NCBI RefSeq assembly: GCF_900142575.1
Contig: NZ_FRBI01000030.1
Coordinates: 1 to 64,000, forward strand
Length of the DNA: 64,000 nt
Source of the DNA: Actinacidiphila paucisporea
Lineage (GTDB): Bacteria; Actinomycetota; Actinomycetes; Streptomycetales; Streptomycetaceae
Direction of reading: 5' to 3'
Positions within the stretch are counted from its first letter, which is position 1. Every line of letters starts with the position of its first letter. The notes beneath the pieces are model-generated. The model had not been told where the DNA came from and searched no databases. It saw only the letters and a program-made list of their open reading frames with translations. Position numbers and translations under genes: made by a program. Of this stretch, positions 51,000-60,341 are shown one piece after another.

Positions 51000-53078
51000 T
51001 CACTGCCGACCCTGCCCAAGTCCCGCTTCCCCTTGATCGGCGAGAGAATAGATCGCGACTCCGCGTGCCAATTCGACACGGGTGTTGATACCCAGCTTCC
51101 TGTAGATCTTCCTGAGATGGTAATTCACGGTATGTGCCGATAGGTAGACTTTCTTGGCAATCTGGCGATTCGTCAGTCCCGTACTCACCAGATAAACGAT
51201 ACGTCGCTCCATTTCGGAGAGAGTTTCCCAATGAGCGGAATTTAACTCCGGGCCGACATTTTCGGAACTCGCAAGCGGCGGATCTGGGTAGGTCGAAGCG
51301 GCTTGCTGTCTCGTTCCTGGAGATTTTTCGGCACAGAACTTGGCAATTTTCTCTGTCGCCGGGGCGACCATGATTGGATCCGGCAACCGTGTGATGATGC
51401 GCACCAGCGCGGCCGGATCACTATTCGCTAGCGCTCTCGCATGCATGGCGCTCACGCTGATGACCGAAATCCCGGGGTTGTCCTCCGCGAGGCCTTCCAC
51501 TGTTTCGAGAACACGGCACTTGAGGTTGGTGTCACCCATATCGAGTGCGAGGCGGACCAGGAATGCCGCGGCACCAGGATCCTCTATATAAAGACTCCGT
51601 TGCGTCGGGAGATAGCCATATTTACCGGACAACAGTTCGATTGCTGCTTCAGGTCCTTCTCTCTTGGCGGCGACACACACTTCTGTCCAGGCGTACTGCA
51701 CGGAGTAGAGCGCCGCTCTGTCACCCGTCGAGTCGCTGCGCATCCGCTGCAAGTGCTCTTCAGCTGCGGGTAGGTTCCCCATGTGCAGAGAGACAGTACT
51801 GAGCACGGAGAATGCAAGAGGCCGGAGCACGGAAACAGCGTCCCATCCCACTGCGCTAGTCGCCAGTTCGGCCTCTCGGCGGGCGTCGCCGAATCGTCTG
51901 GCCTGGAGATACAACCAGGATCGTATTGTCGCGGGCGCAGCAGCCCAGACGGGTGTGGACAGCCCGGCCAGGCCGGCTTCCGCCTCGTTGATCAGCGATT
52001 CGGCCCTGTCGAATTCACGAATGCTTGTGAGTTTTCCAGCGAGGGCCAACTGGAAGTGAAGACGCCAAACTGGATCAACGCTATCGCCGCATCGCACCGC
52101 GGTAGAACCCAGGCTGAGGCTTTCAGTCAACTCCCCAACGCGCCAGCGGGTGTTGGATAGTGTTGTCAGCGCCATCAACGCGGCAACGTCTCCGTATCCA
52201 GTGCTCCGTTCCCGTAGAATCCTCTCGGAACGCTTCTCGGGTTCTTCCTTGCCGAGTATGGAGTAACCCAAGATCGCAGATGCTTCCGCATCAAGCCGCG
52301 CGGAGGTCGAACTGCCCGGGTCGGAAAGAACGCGCTCCGCGACACGTATTCCAGCTGCCACCTTTCCGTTCATGATCAGGCTGTGGGCCCGTGAGACTAC
52401 TTCACCAGCTTCTTCATTGACCCCGTGGGGCGGTTCCGCGGGTCCCTCAGCCACCCACATTGGACGCTCGGCCACCCAGGATCGCCGATCGGATGCCTGT
52501 GAACGTCTTGTGCTTCCCGCGGGATGACCTGCCGCCTCACGGCGCAACGCTCCACGCGCGGGACCAGGTATGGACTCGATGACACCCCGCAAGAGGAAAT
52601 CGCTCTGAAACGCGAATCGATGCTCGACCGTAACCACGAAGCCCGAGGCTATTGCGTCATCCAACGGCGGAAGCAAGGTGGCAGGGGATCGATCCAGCAT
52701 TCTGGAAACATCCTCCAGCATGAAGAATCTCCCCAGTACTGCGGCGACCTTCAAAAACTGCTGACAGTTCGTGCTCAGATTGCCCAACTGGTGCTTCACA
52801 AATTCCAGAACGCGAGGCGGAAGCCGCCGTCCAGTCAGTTGAATCGTTCCGTTGTGTTCCTTTACGAGTCCCTCTTCGACCAGCCCGATGGCAAATTCAG
52901 CGAGCAGCCGAGGGTTTCCGCCGGCGCCAGCTGCAAAGTCGAGTAGTTCATGGTCTATGTCAGCCCCGAAGATTTCCCGCAAGACCTGTTCGTTGACGTC
53001 TTCGTCAAGAGGCCCCAGCATCAGCTGGTGGGTGGCGCGCGCAGCGTTGTGTATGGCTTCCGGCTCTTGGTTCCCCAT
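51000..53078 (-). CDS. LuxR-family regulator, LAL type without P-loop
   Basis: About 692 aa from ATG 53078 (GAGGCCTACG upstream); a longer frame to 53201 adds nothing recognisable. The protein starts inside what is the end of the ATPase region in LAL proteins (LGPLDEDVNEQVLREIFGA and GGNPRLLAEFAIGLVEEGLV) and has no Walker A or B. A helical repeat region follows, then the C-terminal HTH (SEMERRIVYLVSTGLTNRQI and SAHTVNYHLRKIYRKLGI). Either a 5'-truncated LAL gene that acquired a new start or an ATP-independent variant. AT content is higher than in its neighbours. Confidence 0.85.
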   Translation of the reverse strand: MGNQEPEAIHNAARATHQLMLGPLDEDVNEQVLREIFGADIDHELLDFAAGAGGNPRLLAEFAIGLVEEGLVKEHNGTIQLTGRRLPPRVLEFVKHQLGNLSTNCQQFLKVAAVLGRFFMLEDVSRMLDRSPATLLPPLDDAIASGFVVTVEHRFAFQSDFLLRGVIESIPGPARGALRREAAGHPAGSTRRSQASDRRSWVAERPMWVAEGPAEPPHGVNEEAGEVVSRAHSLIMNGKVAAGIRVAERVLSDPGSSTSARLDAEASAILGYSILGKEEPEKRSERILRERSTGYGDVAALMALTTLSNTRWRVGELTESLSLGSTAVRCGDSVDPVWRLHFQLALAGKLTSIREFDRAESLINEAEAGLAGLSTPVWAAAPATIRSWLYLQARRFGDARREAELATSAVGWDAVSVLRPLAFSVLSTVSLHMGNLPAAEEHLQRMRSDSTGDRAALYSVQYAWTEVCVAAKREGPEAAIELLSGKYGYLPTQRSLYIEDPGAAAFLVRLALDMGDTNLKCRVLETVEGLAEDNPGISVISVSAMHARALANSDPAALVRIITRLPDPIMVAPATEKIAKFCAEKSPGTRQQAASTYPDPPLASSENVGPELNSAHWETLSEMERRIVYLVSTGLTNRQIAKKVYLSAHTVNYHLRKIYRKLGINTRVELARGVAIYSLADQGEAGLGQGRQ

Positions 53079-54367
53079 CGTAGGCCTCGTTGTCATAACC
53101 CCGGTCCACCCCGTGTATCGTTCGACGTGCTGCAACCCCTGGGCGGCAATATCGGCGGAGAAGATCGATCTCCTTGCGCTGGAATTTACAGATCGCACCA
53201 TTCTCGTGGCTGGGCCTCCCAGAGCAGCGGCCTCGGCCTGTGGGATTGTTCGACTACAGGTAGGGAGTCATCTTATGAACCCCTCGACGCTACGATTCAC
53301 CGATTTTCGACAACCGTTTGCGGGCGCTGAGAATTTCAACACAGCTGGCGTTGCAAATAGTATCGAAGCTTTTCGGCCAGGACGAGGGACGAATGAGGCG
53401 ATGTCGGCTTCCCGAAGCCAACCGGGTGCCGGCTCTCTGCGGCTTCGTCTGATGGTCGCCCCGCGTGACCGAAATCGACGGTCCTCGCGGTTGCGGAAGT
53501 CGAAGGCAAGGCGAGCATCGCGCATGACGGGGCGGTCGTTGCCCTCGGAAGGGGCGTTGGCAGTGCCGGAGAGAATGCAGGTCGGGTGCCATGCCACCGC
53601 AGGCGTACATGCCAACAGGGCAAGGCAGGTCGCGCAGGAACTCTTCGGCCTTCCGTGCCCCGCGGACCCCCTGGCCCTGGGTTCTCGCTCGCGCCAACTC
53701 GCGCATGTGGATCTGGGGTTGTCCGTGCCAGGCTTACTTGGTTGCGGCGTATGAGCTTGCGGACGAGGTACGTGCCCGTATCCGGGAAGCCCGCTCGGTG
53801 AACGCGGGGGCGCGGGCATCGCGTTTCGGCGCACCGCTGGCGCGACTTGTGCCGGCGGATTTCGGCTTTGCAACTGCCGCGGGGCAGGTTTCGTGAGCGC
53901 GTGGTGACCCGCTTCTCGCGTGCGGTGACGAAGACATCGCAGGCGCAAGCTCGGGCGGTCCCATCCTCGGCCCGGATCACGCCCACCTCCTCCTCCCCCA
54001 GCAGATGTGTGGCCGCCGCGTAAATCTCGGTATCGTTGCTCCTGCGCCTCGGTGACAACTACGCGGGTTGACCAAATCTTGCCGTTTTGTCCCGAAAGCT
54101 GGTATGCAACGGTTCAGCCCGCTATGGGTATCGCCAGCTCAGAGACCTGGGCGAATAATGAAATCATGACCTGAATTTTTAATGATTTCCATAGAATTTT
54201 TGTCACGACGTGAGGATGTATTTTTCATAGTCTCTTGCGTTACTTTTGCTTGGTGCGGACCATGACATATGTCATGGTCTGTTGTCTCCGCCGGGGCGGT
54301 TGCAAGGTCCTGACGAGTGGTCGACCGTTCAGGTTACGACAGCATGACGACCGCCGAAGATGTCTGG
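53079..54367. other. 1.3 kb without a confident gene
   Basis: Open frames on both strands overlap and none is supported by motifs and a ribosome site together. A leftward frame around 53290-53706 includes FLRDLPCPVGMYACGGMAPD and is Cys/His-rich, but I cannot place it. The part 54060-54290 is strikingly AT-rich for this genome and holds a perfect palindrome at 54258-54279. This may be an old promoter region whose gene has been lost to the neighbouring IS. Confidence 0.4.
54258..54279. promoter_or_regulatory. Perfect 22-bp palindrome in AT-rich DNA
   Basis: Each 11-base arm is GACCATGACAT or its exact reverse complement, with no spacer. Such perfect symmetry in an AT-rich island suggests an operator of a TetR-, MarR- or GntR-type repressor. 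It is unlike the cluster palindrome and no regulator gene is adjacent. Confidence 0.4.
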
Positions 54368-54403
54368 TATGAACTTTTTCCCCGTGATCTCGGACATTCG
54401 TTC

Positions 54404-55015
54404 TTATGCGGCGAGGGCGTGTCGTTGTCGGGTCTCTTGCGGGGTCAGGTAGCCCCAGTTGGGGTGTTTGCGTAGCCGGCGGCGGTTGTAGAAGGTCTCG
54501 ATGTAGGAGAAGACCGCGGCGCGGGCGGTGGCCCGGTCGGGCCAGGTCCGGGTGCCGGTCTCGGCTTTGAGAACCGCCCAGAAGCTCTCGGCTGCGGCGT
54601 TGTCGTCACACGAGCCGGTGCGTCCGGTGCTCACCCTCATGTCCAACTCGGCTGCCGCCGTTCGGAATTGGGCTGAGGGGTAGTCGCTGCCGCGGTCGCT
54701 GTGTGCGATGCAGCCGGGCTCCGGGCGGCCGCGTGCGTGGGCCATGTGCAGGGCGTCGACGACGACCAGGTCGGCGCGGTGGTGGTCGGCCATCGACCAG
54801 CCGACGACCTCCCGGGTGGCCAGGTCCAGCCAGCAGGCCAGGTAGAGCCAGCCCTGCTCGGTGGGCAGGTAGGTGATGTCGCCGACCAGGCGGGTGCCGG
54901 GCCGGTCCGCGGTGAAGTCGCGGCCGATCAGAGCAGGGTGACCGGGTAGGTGGCCTTCTCCGCCGCGATGAACCGGTAGACCTCGCTCACCGGTCGCTCT
55001 CCCGCGCGAAGAAGG
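54404..55015 (-). pseudogene. IS3-family orfB (integrase-type transposase), internally deleted
   Basis: The 3' part is clear: RLVGDITYLPTEQGWLYLAC, then LDLATREVVGWSMADHHRAD, HSDRGSDYPSAQF and FWAVLKAETGTR, covering the DDE core of an IS3 integrase domain. The 5' part (VSEVYRFIAAEKATYPVTLL) lies in another frame just inside and is followed by a stop; roughly 90 codons of the normal protein between these parts are missing. The element end is probably near 54368 (TGAACTTTTTCCCC). Confidence 0.8.
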
Positions 55016-55021
55016 CCGTGG

Positions 55022-56234
55022 TGGGGTCAACCCGTCAGCGCAACAGGGGTTCCAGCCTATCGGCGGGCGTGTCGAAGTCGAGGGTCTTCCGGGGCCGTGT
55101 GTTCAGCTTCAAGGCGATCCCGTCGAGGTCCTCCTGGGTCAGGTGTTCCATGCTGGTGCCCTTGGGCATGTACTGACGCAGCAGGCGGTTGGTGTTCTCG
55201 TTCGTGCCGCGCTGCCAGGGGCTTTGCGGGTCGGCGAAGTACACGCTCGGGCCGGTCGCGGCGGCGACGTCCTTGTGCCCGGCCAGCTCCATGCCCCGGT
55301 CCCATGTCAGCGACTTCCTGAGGCAGGCGGGCAGGTCGAGCATCCTGGCGGACAGCCGCGCGGTGACGGTGGCCATCTCCCGCCTGTCGAGCTGGACGAG
55401 GACGGTGAAGCGGGTGGAGCGTTCAACGACTGTGGCAATCTGGGTCAGCCCGCGGCCGAGGAGAAGGTAGCCTTCCCAATGGCCGGGAATCGCGCGGTCG
55501 TCTGCCTCGGCTGGCCGCTCGCTGATCGAGACTGCTTCCTTGATCTGTGAACGCCACTGTCCAGTAACGGTGTTGTGGATATTGCGGCGTGTCGGCCGGC
55601 GGGACCTCAGATGCTTCTGGAGCTCCTTCGCGAGCACCCCGCGGGCCTGGATGAACAAGGACTTGTAGATCGTCTCGTGGCTCACCCGCATCCCCGATCC
55701 GGCAACGAAGACCCTGGCCAGATGGCCGGAGATCTGCTCCGGTGGCCAGTCTTCGGCAAGCTTGTCAGCCACGAAGTCCCGAAGCGGCCGATTGGAGGCG
55801 AGCAAGCACGGCTGCCGGCGCCGCGCGCTGTCCCAGGCGCGGTCCTCGGCATCCACGGCCCGGTAGCGGGCGGGTCCCTTGTTGCGGGCGATCTCTCGGC
55901 TGACGGTCGAGGCGGCCCGTCCCAGGGTGCGGGCTATCTCACGGATCGAGTCGCCACGAGCGAGACCGCGCGAGATCGACTCCCGCTCGTGCAGAGTCAG
56001 TTGCCCCGCCCTCCGTTGCCGGACCGGTGGAACATATCCGCCGTTGGACTTGACGATCGTGAAGATCGATCCGGGCGGCCTGCCCAATGCCCGCGAGATC
56101 CCGCTGATCGACTCGCCGGCCTTCCAGCGGTCCCATAACTCTCGCTTCTGTGTGTCCGACATCCCCGGACGACCCAACCTCGCCATACGCGCCATCCTCC
56201 ATGCCTGGGATGTTGCGCTGACGGGTTGAGTCCA
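55022..56234 (-). mobile_element. IS30-family insertion sequence, intact, with target duplication
   Basis: Length 1213 bp. The ends are TGGGGTCAACCCGTCAGCG (55022) and, reverse-complemented from the other side, TGGACTCAACCCGTCAGCG (ending 56234); both continue CAAC and differ only at two bases. They are flanked by the same six bases, CCGTGG (55016-55021 and 56235-56240), read as the target-site duplication. It sits between the orfA and orfB halves of an IS3 element. Confidence 0.88.
55035..56195 (-). CDS. IS30-family transposase
   Basis: 386 aa, full length and without frameshift, filling the IS30 element. Two helix-turn-helix regions at the N-terminus (SDTQKRELWDRWKAGESISG; LTLHERESISRGLARGDSIR) precede the DDE domain: GHWEGYLLLG (first Asp replaced in a W-E-G-Y-L-L context where WEGDLI is usual), LTWDRGMELAGH (second Asp), and WQRGTNENTNRLLRQYMPKG (Glu). 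The first catalytic position therefore reads Tyr rather than Asp, which may make the enzyme inactive. Confidence 0.88.
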   Translation of the reverse strand: MARMARLGRPGMSDTQKRELWDRWKAGESISGISRALGRPPGSIFTIVKSNGGYVPPVRQRRAGQLTLHERESISRGLARGDSIREIARTLGRAASTVSREIARNKGPARYRAVDAEDRAWDSARRRQPCLLASNRPLRDFVADKLAEDWPPEQISGHLARVFVAGSGMRVSHETIYKSLFIQARGVLAKELQKHLRSRRPTRRNIHNTVTGQWRSQIKEAVSISERPAEADDRAIPGHWEGYLLLGRGLTQIATVVERSTRFTVLVQLDRREMATVTARLSARMLDLPACLRKSLTWDRGMELAGHKDVAAATGPSVYFADPQSPWQRGTNENTNRLLRQYMPKGTSMEHLTQEDLDGIALKLNTRPRKTLDFDTPADRLEPLLR

Positions 56235-56240
56235 CCGTGG

Positions 56241-56505
56241 CTTTTTTCAGGACCTCGATGGTCTTCTGCTGTTCGAGGTTCTGCCGGCGAAGGCGACGCA
56301 ATTCCTCGTGCTCGGCGCTGGTCAGTTCACCCGGGCCGCCCTCGCCGCGGTCGATCTTGTCCTGCTTGACCCAGCTCCGCAGCCCCTCGGGGCTCACTCC
56401 CAGGTCTCGGGCCACCTCGGTGACCGTTTTGCCGGAGGATCGGGCCAGCGCGACGGCATCATGCTTGAACTCCTCCAAGTACCGCTTGCCCTGCTTGTTG
56501 CTCAC
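56241..56505 (-). pseudogene. IS3-family orfA, split from orfB by IS30
   Basis: From GTG 56505: SNKQGKRYLEEFKHDAVALA, SGKTVTEVARDLGVS and a leucine-rich coiled end EELRRLRRQNLEQQKTIEVL. The AAAAAAG slippery run used for programmed -1 frameshifting lies at the 3' end, just before the IS30 insertion. Confidence 0.8.
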
Positions 56506-56511
56506 CTGGCA

Positions 56512-56733
56512 CTACTTCCTCTGGGACCTCGCGTCCCAGTCTCCAGGTGTCCAGGTCAACGGGGAAGCTTCACCCTCCGCGTTCCTTCCGGCACCGATCC
56601 ACAGGTTCCGAGCATTGCTGATGCCGTGCAGCAGGACCAGTGGCCTTCCCGCACCCACCTCCCGGTAGGCCAGGCGCACACCGTCGCGGCCGGCGAAGAA
56701 CGTCACATCGGGATTCACCACATGCGGGACCAT
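56512..56733 (-). pseudogene. Alpha/beta hydrolase N-terminal fragment
   Basis: Starting at ATG 56733: MVPHVVNPDVTFFAGRDGVR, then LAYREVGAGRPLVLLHGISN, the first strands and oxyanion HG motif of an alpha/beta hydrolase. Homology fades near RNLW (about 56600), and the catalytic Ser, Asp and His are absent. Truncated on the IS3 side. Confidence 0.6.
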
Positions 56734-56748
56734 ATACCTGCAGGCCCT

Positions 56749-56819
56749 GGACACCCTCCCGCGGCCTGCTGCCGCCCGTGTGGGGCACGGGCGCGGCAGG
56801 CAGGCCGCGGGGAGGGTCC
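56749..56819. terminator. Long GC-rich hairpin
   Basis: A stem of roughly 30 pairs: CCTCCCGCGGCCTGC on one side and GCAGGCCGCGGGGAGG on the other, continuing through TGCCGCCCGTG and CACGGGCGCGGCA to a five-base loop. It lies between the ABC transporter end and the hydrolase remnant, so it could stop transcription both ways. Confidence 0.65.
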
Positions 56820-56824
56820 GCCGA

Positions 56825-58639
56825 TCAACCGCCGTTGATCGGAGCCATCTTGTCCACGATGCCGGGATTCTGCCCGATCCACTTCCGCACGCCCTGCGCG
56901 GCGTTGCCCTGGCCCGCTCCCTGGATCGTGGCCTCGAGCGAGCCGAGTTGTGCCTCCGTCATGTGGAACGTCCGCATCCACGCGCTGACCTGGGAGAGCT
57001 TCGCGCCGCTCGCCTTGTTCGCGAGGTCGTGGACGGAGTCGCCCGGCCCCCACAGGCCCTGGGGGTCGGCCAGCTTGGTCAGGTCGTAGGTGCTGTACGC
57101 CCAGTGCGGGGACCACAGCACGACGGCGACGGGCTTCTTCTGCGCATAGTCGCGCTTGAGTTCCGCCAGCATGCTCGCGGTGGAGCTGCTCACCACCTGG
57201 TAGTCCTTGTCGAGGCCGTAACCGGGCAGGACCGTGGAGCGCAGGAGCTTCATCTCACCGGCGCCGGGCTCGATACCGATGATCTTCCCGCCGAACTCGG
57301 CGCTGCGCCCCTTCAGATCGGCCATGGTCCGCACGCCCTTCACGTAGGACGGTACGGCGACCTCCAGGGAGGTGCGGTCGTACCACGCGCCGAGGTCGGT
57401 GTAGTCCTTGCCGTACTGCTTGAGGTAGGACGCGTGCGTGGTGGGAAGCCAGGCGTCCGTCAGGTAGTCGAGCGAGCCGGTCGCGAGACCGGTGAACGCG
57501 GCGCCGGGATCGTAGGTGCTGACGGCCGGCTTGTAGCCGCGCTGCTCCAGCACCTCCTGCCACAGGTAGGAGGACGCGATCGACTCGTCCCAGTTGAAGG
57601 AGCCGATCCGCACGGACTGCCCCTTGCCGACGTTCGCCGCCGCGGACACGTGCGGCGCGGACCCGTTCCCGTTCCCGGCGAACACACCCATGCAGCAGGC
57701 GACCAGGGCCAGGACCGTGACCCCGCAGACGCCGACGGCCGGGCGCGGCCGGTAGCGCAGCACGCGCATGCCGCCGGCGGCGGAGCCGCGCCGGGCCAGC
57801 GCCCGGCGGCCCAGCGGTGAGACGTGGTCGCCCAGGGCGCCGGTGATCCGGTCAAGATAGATGGCCAGGACGACCACGGAGACGCCGCCTTCGAAGCCGA
57901 GGCCGATGTCGACCTGGCTGATCGCGCCGAACACGGTCGCGCCGAGCCCGGCAGCGCCGACCATGCCGCCGATGACGACCATCGACAGCGCCAGCATGAT
58001 GACCTGGTTGACGCCCGCCATGATGGTCGGCAGGGCCAGCGGCAGCTGGACCCGCAGCAGCGTTCCCAGCGGCGGGGTGCCGAAGGCGTCGGCGGCCTCG
58101 ACCAGTTCGGGGTCGACCTGGCGGATGCCGAGTTCCGTCATGCGTACGCCGACCGGAGCGGCGAAGACGATCGTGGCGATCACGGCGGGGACGGTCCCCA
58201 GGCTGAAGAAGATGATCGCGGGGATCAGGTAGACGAACGCGGGGAGCGTCTGCATGACGTCCAGCACCGGCCGGATGACCAGGGCGGCCGTGTCGCGGCG
58301 GGCCGCCCAGATGCCGAGCGGCACGGCCAGCACGATGGCCGCGGCGCCGGACACGACCACCAGCGACAGCGACTGCATCGCCTGGTCCCACTGCGCGAGC
58401 GAGTCGATGAGCGCGAAGCCGACGAATGCCACCACGCCGGCCGGCAGGCCGCGCATCCAGAACGCCAGGAGTGCCAGGATGCCGGCCATCAGCAGCGGGG
58501 AGGGGCCGCCGAGGACCCATTCCACGCCGTCGTACATGCCGTTGACGACGCTGCTGATGAAGTCGAAGAGCCAGGAGAGGTGGTCGGTCAGCCAGTTCAC
58601 GGCGTCTTCCGCCCAGTTCCCGAGGTGGATCCTAGGCAC
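56825..58639 (-). CDS. Glycine betaine/proline ABC transporter, permease-binding protein fusion
   Basis: About 604 aa; GTG 58639 is seven bases after GGAGG and overlaps the ATPase gene end by eight bases. The N-terminal half (about 1-290) is a ProW-type permease with SLGTVPAVIATIVFAAPVGV and the EAA-like loop VEAADAFGTPPLGTLLRVQLP. After another membrane segment (about 310-330) comes an OpuAC/ProX-type binding protein (about 345-604), with Trp residues that could form the aromatic cage (WLPTTHASYL, LWSPHWAYSTY). Takes up quaternary-ammonium osmolytes. Probably genome backbone, unrelated to the cluster product. Confidence 0.9.
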   Translation of the reverse strand: MPRIHLGNWAEDAVNWLTDHLSWLFDFISSVVNGMYDGVEWVLGGPSPLLMAGILALLAFWMRGLPAGVVAFVGFALIDSLAQWDQAMQSLSLVVVSGAAAIVLAVPLGIWAARRDTAALVIRPVLDVMQTLPAFVYLIPAIIFFSLGTVPAVIATIVFAAPVGVRMTELGIRQVDPELVEAADAFGTPPLGTLLRVQLPLALPTIMAGVNQVIMLALSMVVIGGMVGAAGLGATVFGAISQVDIGLGFEGGVSVVVLAIYLDRITGALGDHVSPLGRRALARRGSAAGGMRVLRYRPRPAVGVCGVTVLALVACCMGVFAGNGNGSAPHVSAAANVGKGQSVRIGSFNWDESIASSYLWQEVLEQRGYKPAVSTYDPGAAFTGLATGSLDYLTDAWLPTTHASYLKQYGKDYTDLGAWYDRTSLEVAVPSYVKGVRTMADLKGRSAEFGGKIIGIEPGAGEMKLLRSTVLPGYGLDKDYQVVSSSTASMLAELKRDYAQKKPVAVVLWSPHWAYSTYDLTKLADPQGLWGPGDSVHDLANKASGAKLSQVSAWMRTFHMTEAQLGSLEATIQGAGQGNAAQGVRKWIGQNPGIVDKMAPINGG

Positions 58640-59882
58640 TGGCGACCTCCTTCGCCGTGGCACCGCTATCGCCGCAGTCGGGCGCGGCGGCCGGCCCTGA
58701 CGGATCGCCGAGCGCCGCGAGCAGGGCGCCGGTGGAGATGACGCCGGTGAGCCGGCCGGTCTCGTCGACCACGGCGAGCGGCAGTGTGGTCCGCGAGGCG
58801 GGGGTGAGCAGTCCGGCGAGCGTGGTGTCGGCGCCCGTGGTGACCAGGTCGGTCGCCATCAGGTCGGCCATGGTGTGGCCCCCGTCGTGGTGGCCGTGCA
58901 GGGCCTCGCTGACCTGCTCCTCCGTGACGGTGCCGACCGGTTCGCCGCCTGGCCCGACGACGAAGGCGGCGTGCGCGTCGTCGTCCGTGTCGAGAGCGCG
59001 CATCGCGACGTCGGGGCCGCACGCGGGCGTGACGGTGACGGGCTCCGCCATGATCGAGCCCGCGGTGAGCACGCGGGAGCGGTCGACGTCCTGGACGAAG
59101 CTGGCGACGTAGTCGTCGGCGGGGGCGACCAGGATGTCGGCGGCGGTGCCGACCTGGGCGATCCGGCCGTCCCGCATGACCGCGATGCGGTCACCGAGGT
59201 GCATGGCCTCGTTCAGGTCGTGGGTGATGAAGACGATGGTCTTGTGCAGCCGCTGCTGGAGTTCCAGCAGCTGGTCCTGCATGTCGCGGCGGATCAGCGG
59301 GTCGAGTGCGGAGAAGGACTCGTCCATCAGCAGCACGTCGGCCTCGGTGGCCAGCGCGCGGGCCAGCCCGACTCGCTGCTGCATGCCTCCCGACAGCTCG
59401 TCGGGCCAGGACCTCTCCCAGCCGGCCAGGCCGACCAGCGCGAGGGCTTCGGTCGCCCGCTGCTCGCGCTCCTCGCGCGGCCGGCCCTGTACTTCGAGGC
59501 CGTAGGCCGCGTTCTCCAGGACGTTGCGGTGCGGGAAGAGGGCGAAGTGCTGGAAGACCATGCTGATTTGGCGGGAGCGCATGTCGCGCAGGGCCTTCGA
59601 GGACAGGGCCGTGAGGTCCCGGCCGTCGAACAACACCCTGCCCGAGGTGGGCTCCAGGAGGCCGTTCAGCATCCGCAGCAGCGTGGACTTGCCCGATCCG
59701 GACAGGCCCATGACCACGAAGATCTCGCCGGGTTCCACGGTGAAGGAGGCGTCGATCACCGCTGCGGTGGTTCCTCCCTCGCGTAGCTCCTGGCGCTGTG
59801 CGCCGCCTTGCAGCCTGCGTACACCCTCCTTCGGCTTCCGCCCGAAGACCTTGAACACCTGCTCGATGACGAGCTTTGACAC
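58632..59882 (-). CDS. Glycine betaine/proline ABC transporter ATPase with CBS domains
   Basis: 416 aa from GTG 59882. Walker A VMGLSGSGKSTLLRMLNG, Q-loop SMVFQHFALFPH, signature DELSGGMQQRVGLARAL, Walker B DVLLMDESFSALDPL and switch His ITHDLNEAMHLGD. Two C-terminal CBS motifs (about 280-395) are as in ProV/OpuA, where they sense ionic strength. Operon with the downstream fusion protein. Confidence 0.93.
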   Translation of the reverse strand: MSKLVIEQVFKVFGRKPKEGVRRLQGGAQRQELREGGTTAAVIDASFTVEPGEIFVVMGLSGSGKSTLLRMLNGLLEPTSGRVLFDGRDLTALSSKALRDMRSRQISMVFQHFALFPHRNVLENAAYGLEVQGRPREEREQRATEALALVGLAGWERSWPDELSGGMQQRVGLARALATEADVLLMDESFSALDPLIRRDMQDQLLELQQRLHKTIVFITHDLNEAMHLGDRIAVMRDGRIAQVGTAADILVAPADDYVASFVQDVDRSRVLTAGSIMAEPVTVTPACGPDVAMRALDTDDDAHAAFVVGPGGEPVGTVTEEQVSEALHGHHDGGHTMADLMATDLVTTGADTTLAGLLTPASRTTLPLAVVDETGRLTGVISTGALLAALGDPSGPAAAPDCGDSGATAKEVASA

Positions 59883-60341
59883 GTATACCTACCGGAGCCG
59901 GGGACAGAACAGAACCCGGCGGCCGGGCGACGGCGGGCTCCGCGCTCCGCACGGGGACCGTGCGCCGTCACGCAAAACCGCCTCAATGGATCCGGATCGA
60001 ACCTAACGGCCGCGGGCGGCTGAGTCCCACCTGACCCGTCCGACGCACATCCACCCGCTCAGCGGCCGTGATCGACCGCATTTCCACGACCGGCGGGCCG
60101 GCAAACCGCGAGCATCGGAACCATGACCCTTCTCACGATCGGGAGGTTGATTTGAGGCTTATCTCCGTAATTACGACCCTCCCGTGTCGCGACGCCATGT
60201 CACCGTCCACACACGCTGCGAATCGGCGTCCATCAGCGAACCGGCTTGATGATCACCTGACAGACCTGGTCAAAATGTTCCTCTTGTCAGCATTTGACCC
60301 TCATTGCATCGTGACCGAATCGTTTTCGGAGAGTCCGGGTT
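59883..60341. other. Intergenic, upstream of the ABC transporter
   Basis: About 460 bp. No gene is recognised. Holds the transporter promoter and the 3' trailer of the MFS gene; the stretch 60120-60310 is relatively AT-rich. Confidence 0.5.

Noticed and set aside
53268..54058. Cys-rich leftward frame as a WhiB-like protein
   Set aside because: Cys spacing and the WhiB glycine-tryptophan motif are absent, and several frames overlap equally well.
57824..58741. 305-residue rightward frame opposite the ABC permease
   Set aside because: Asp/Arg/His-rich antisense translation typical of shadow frames.
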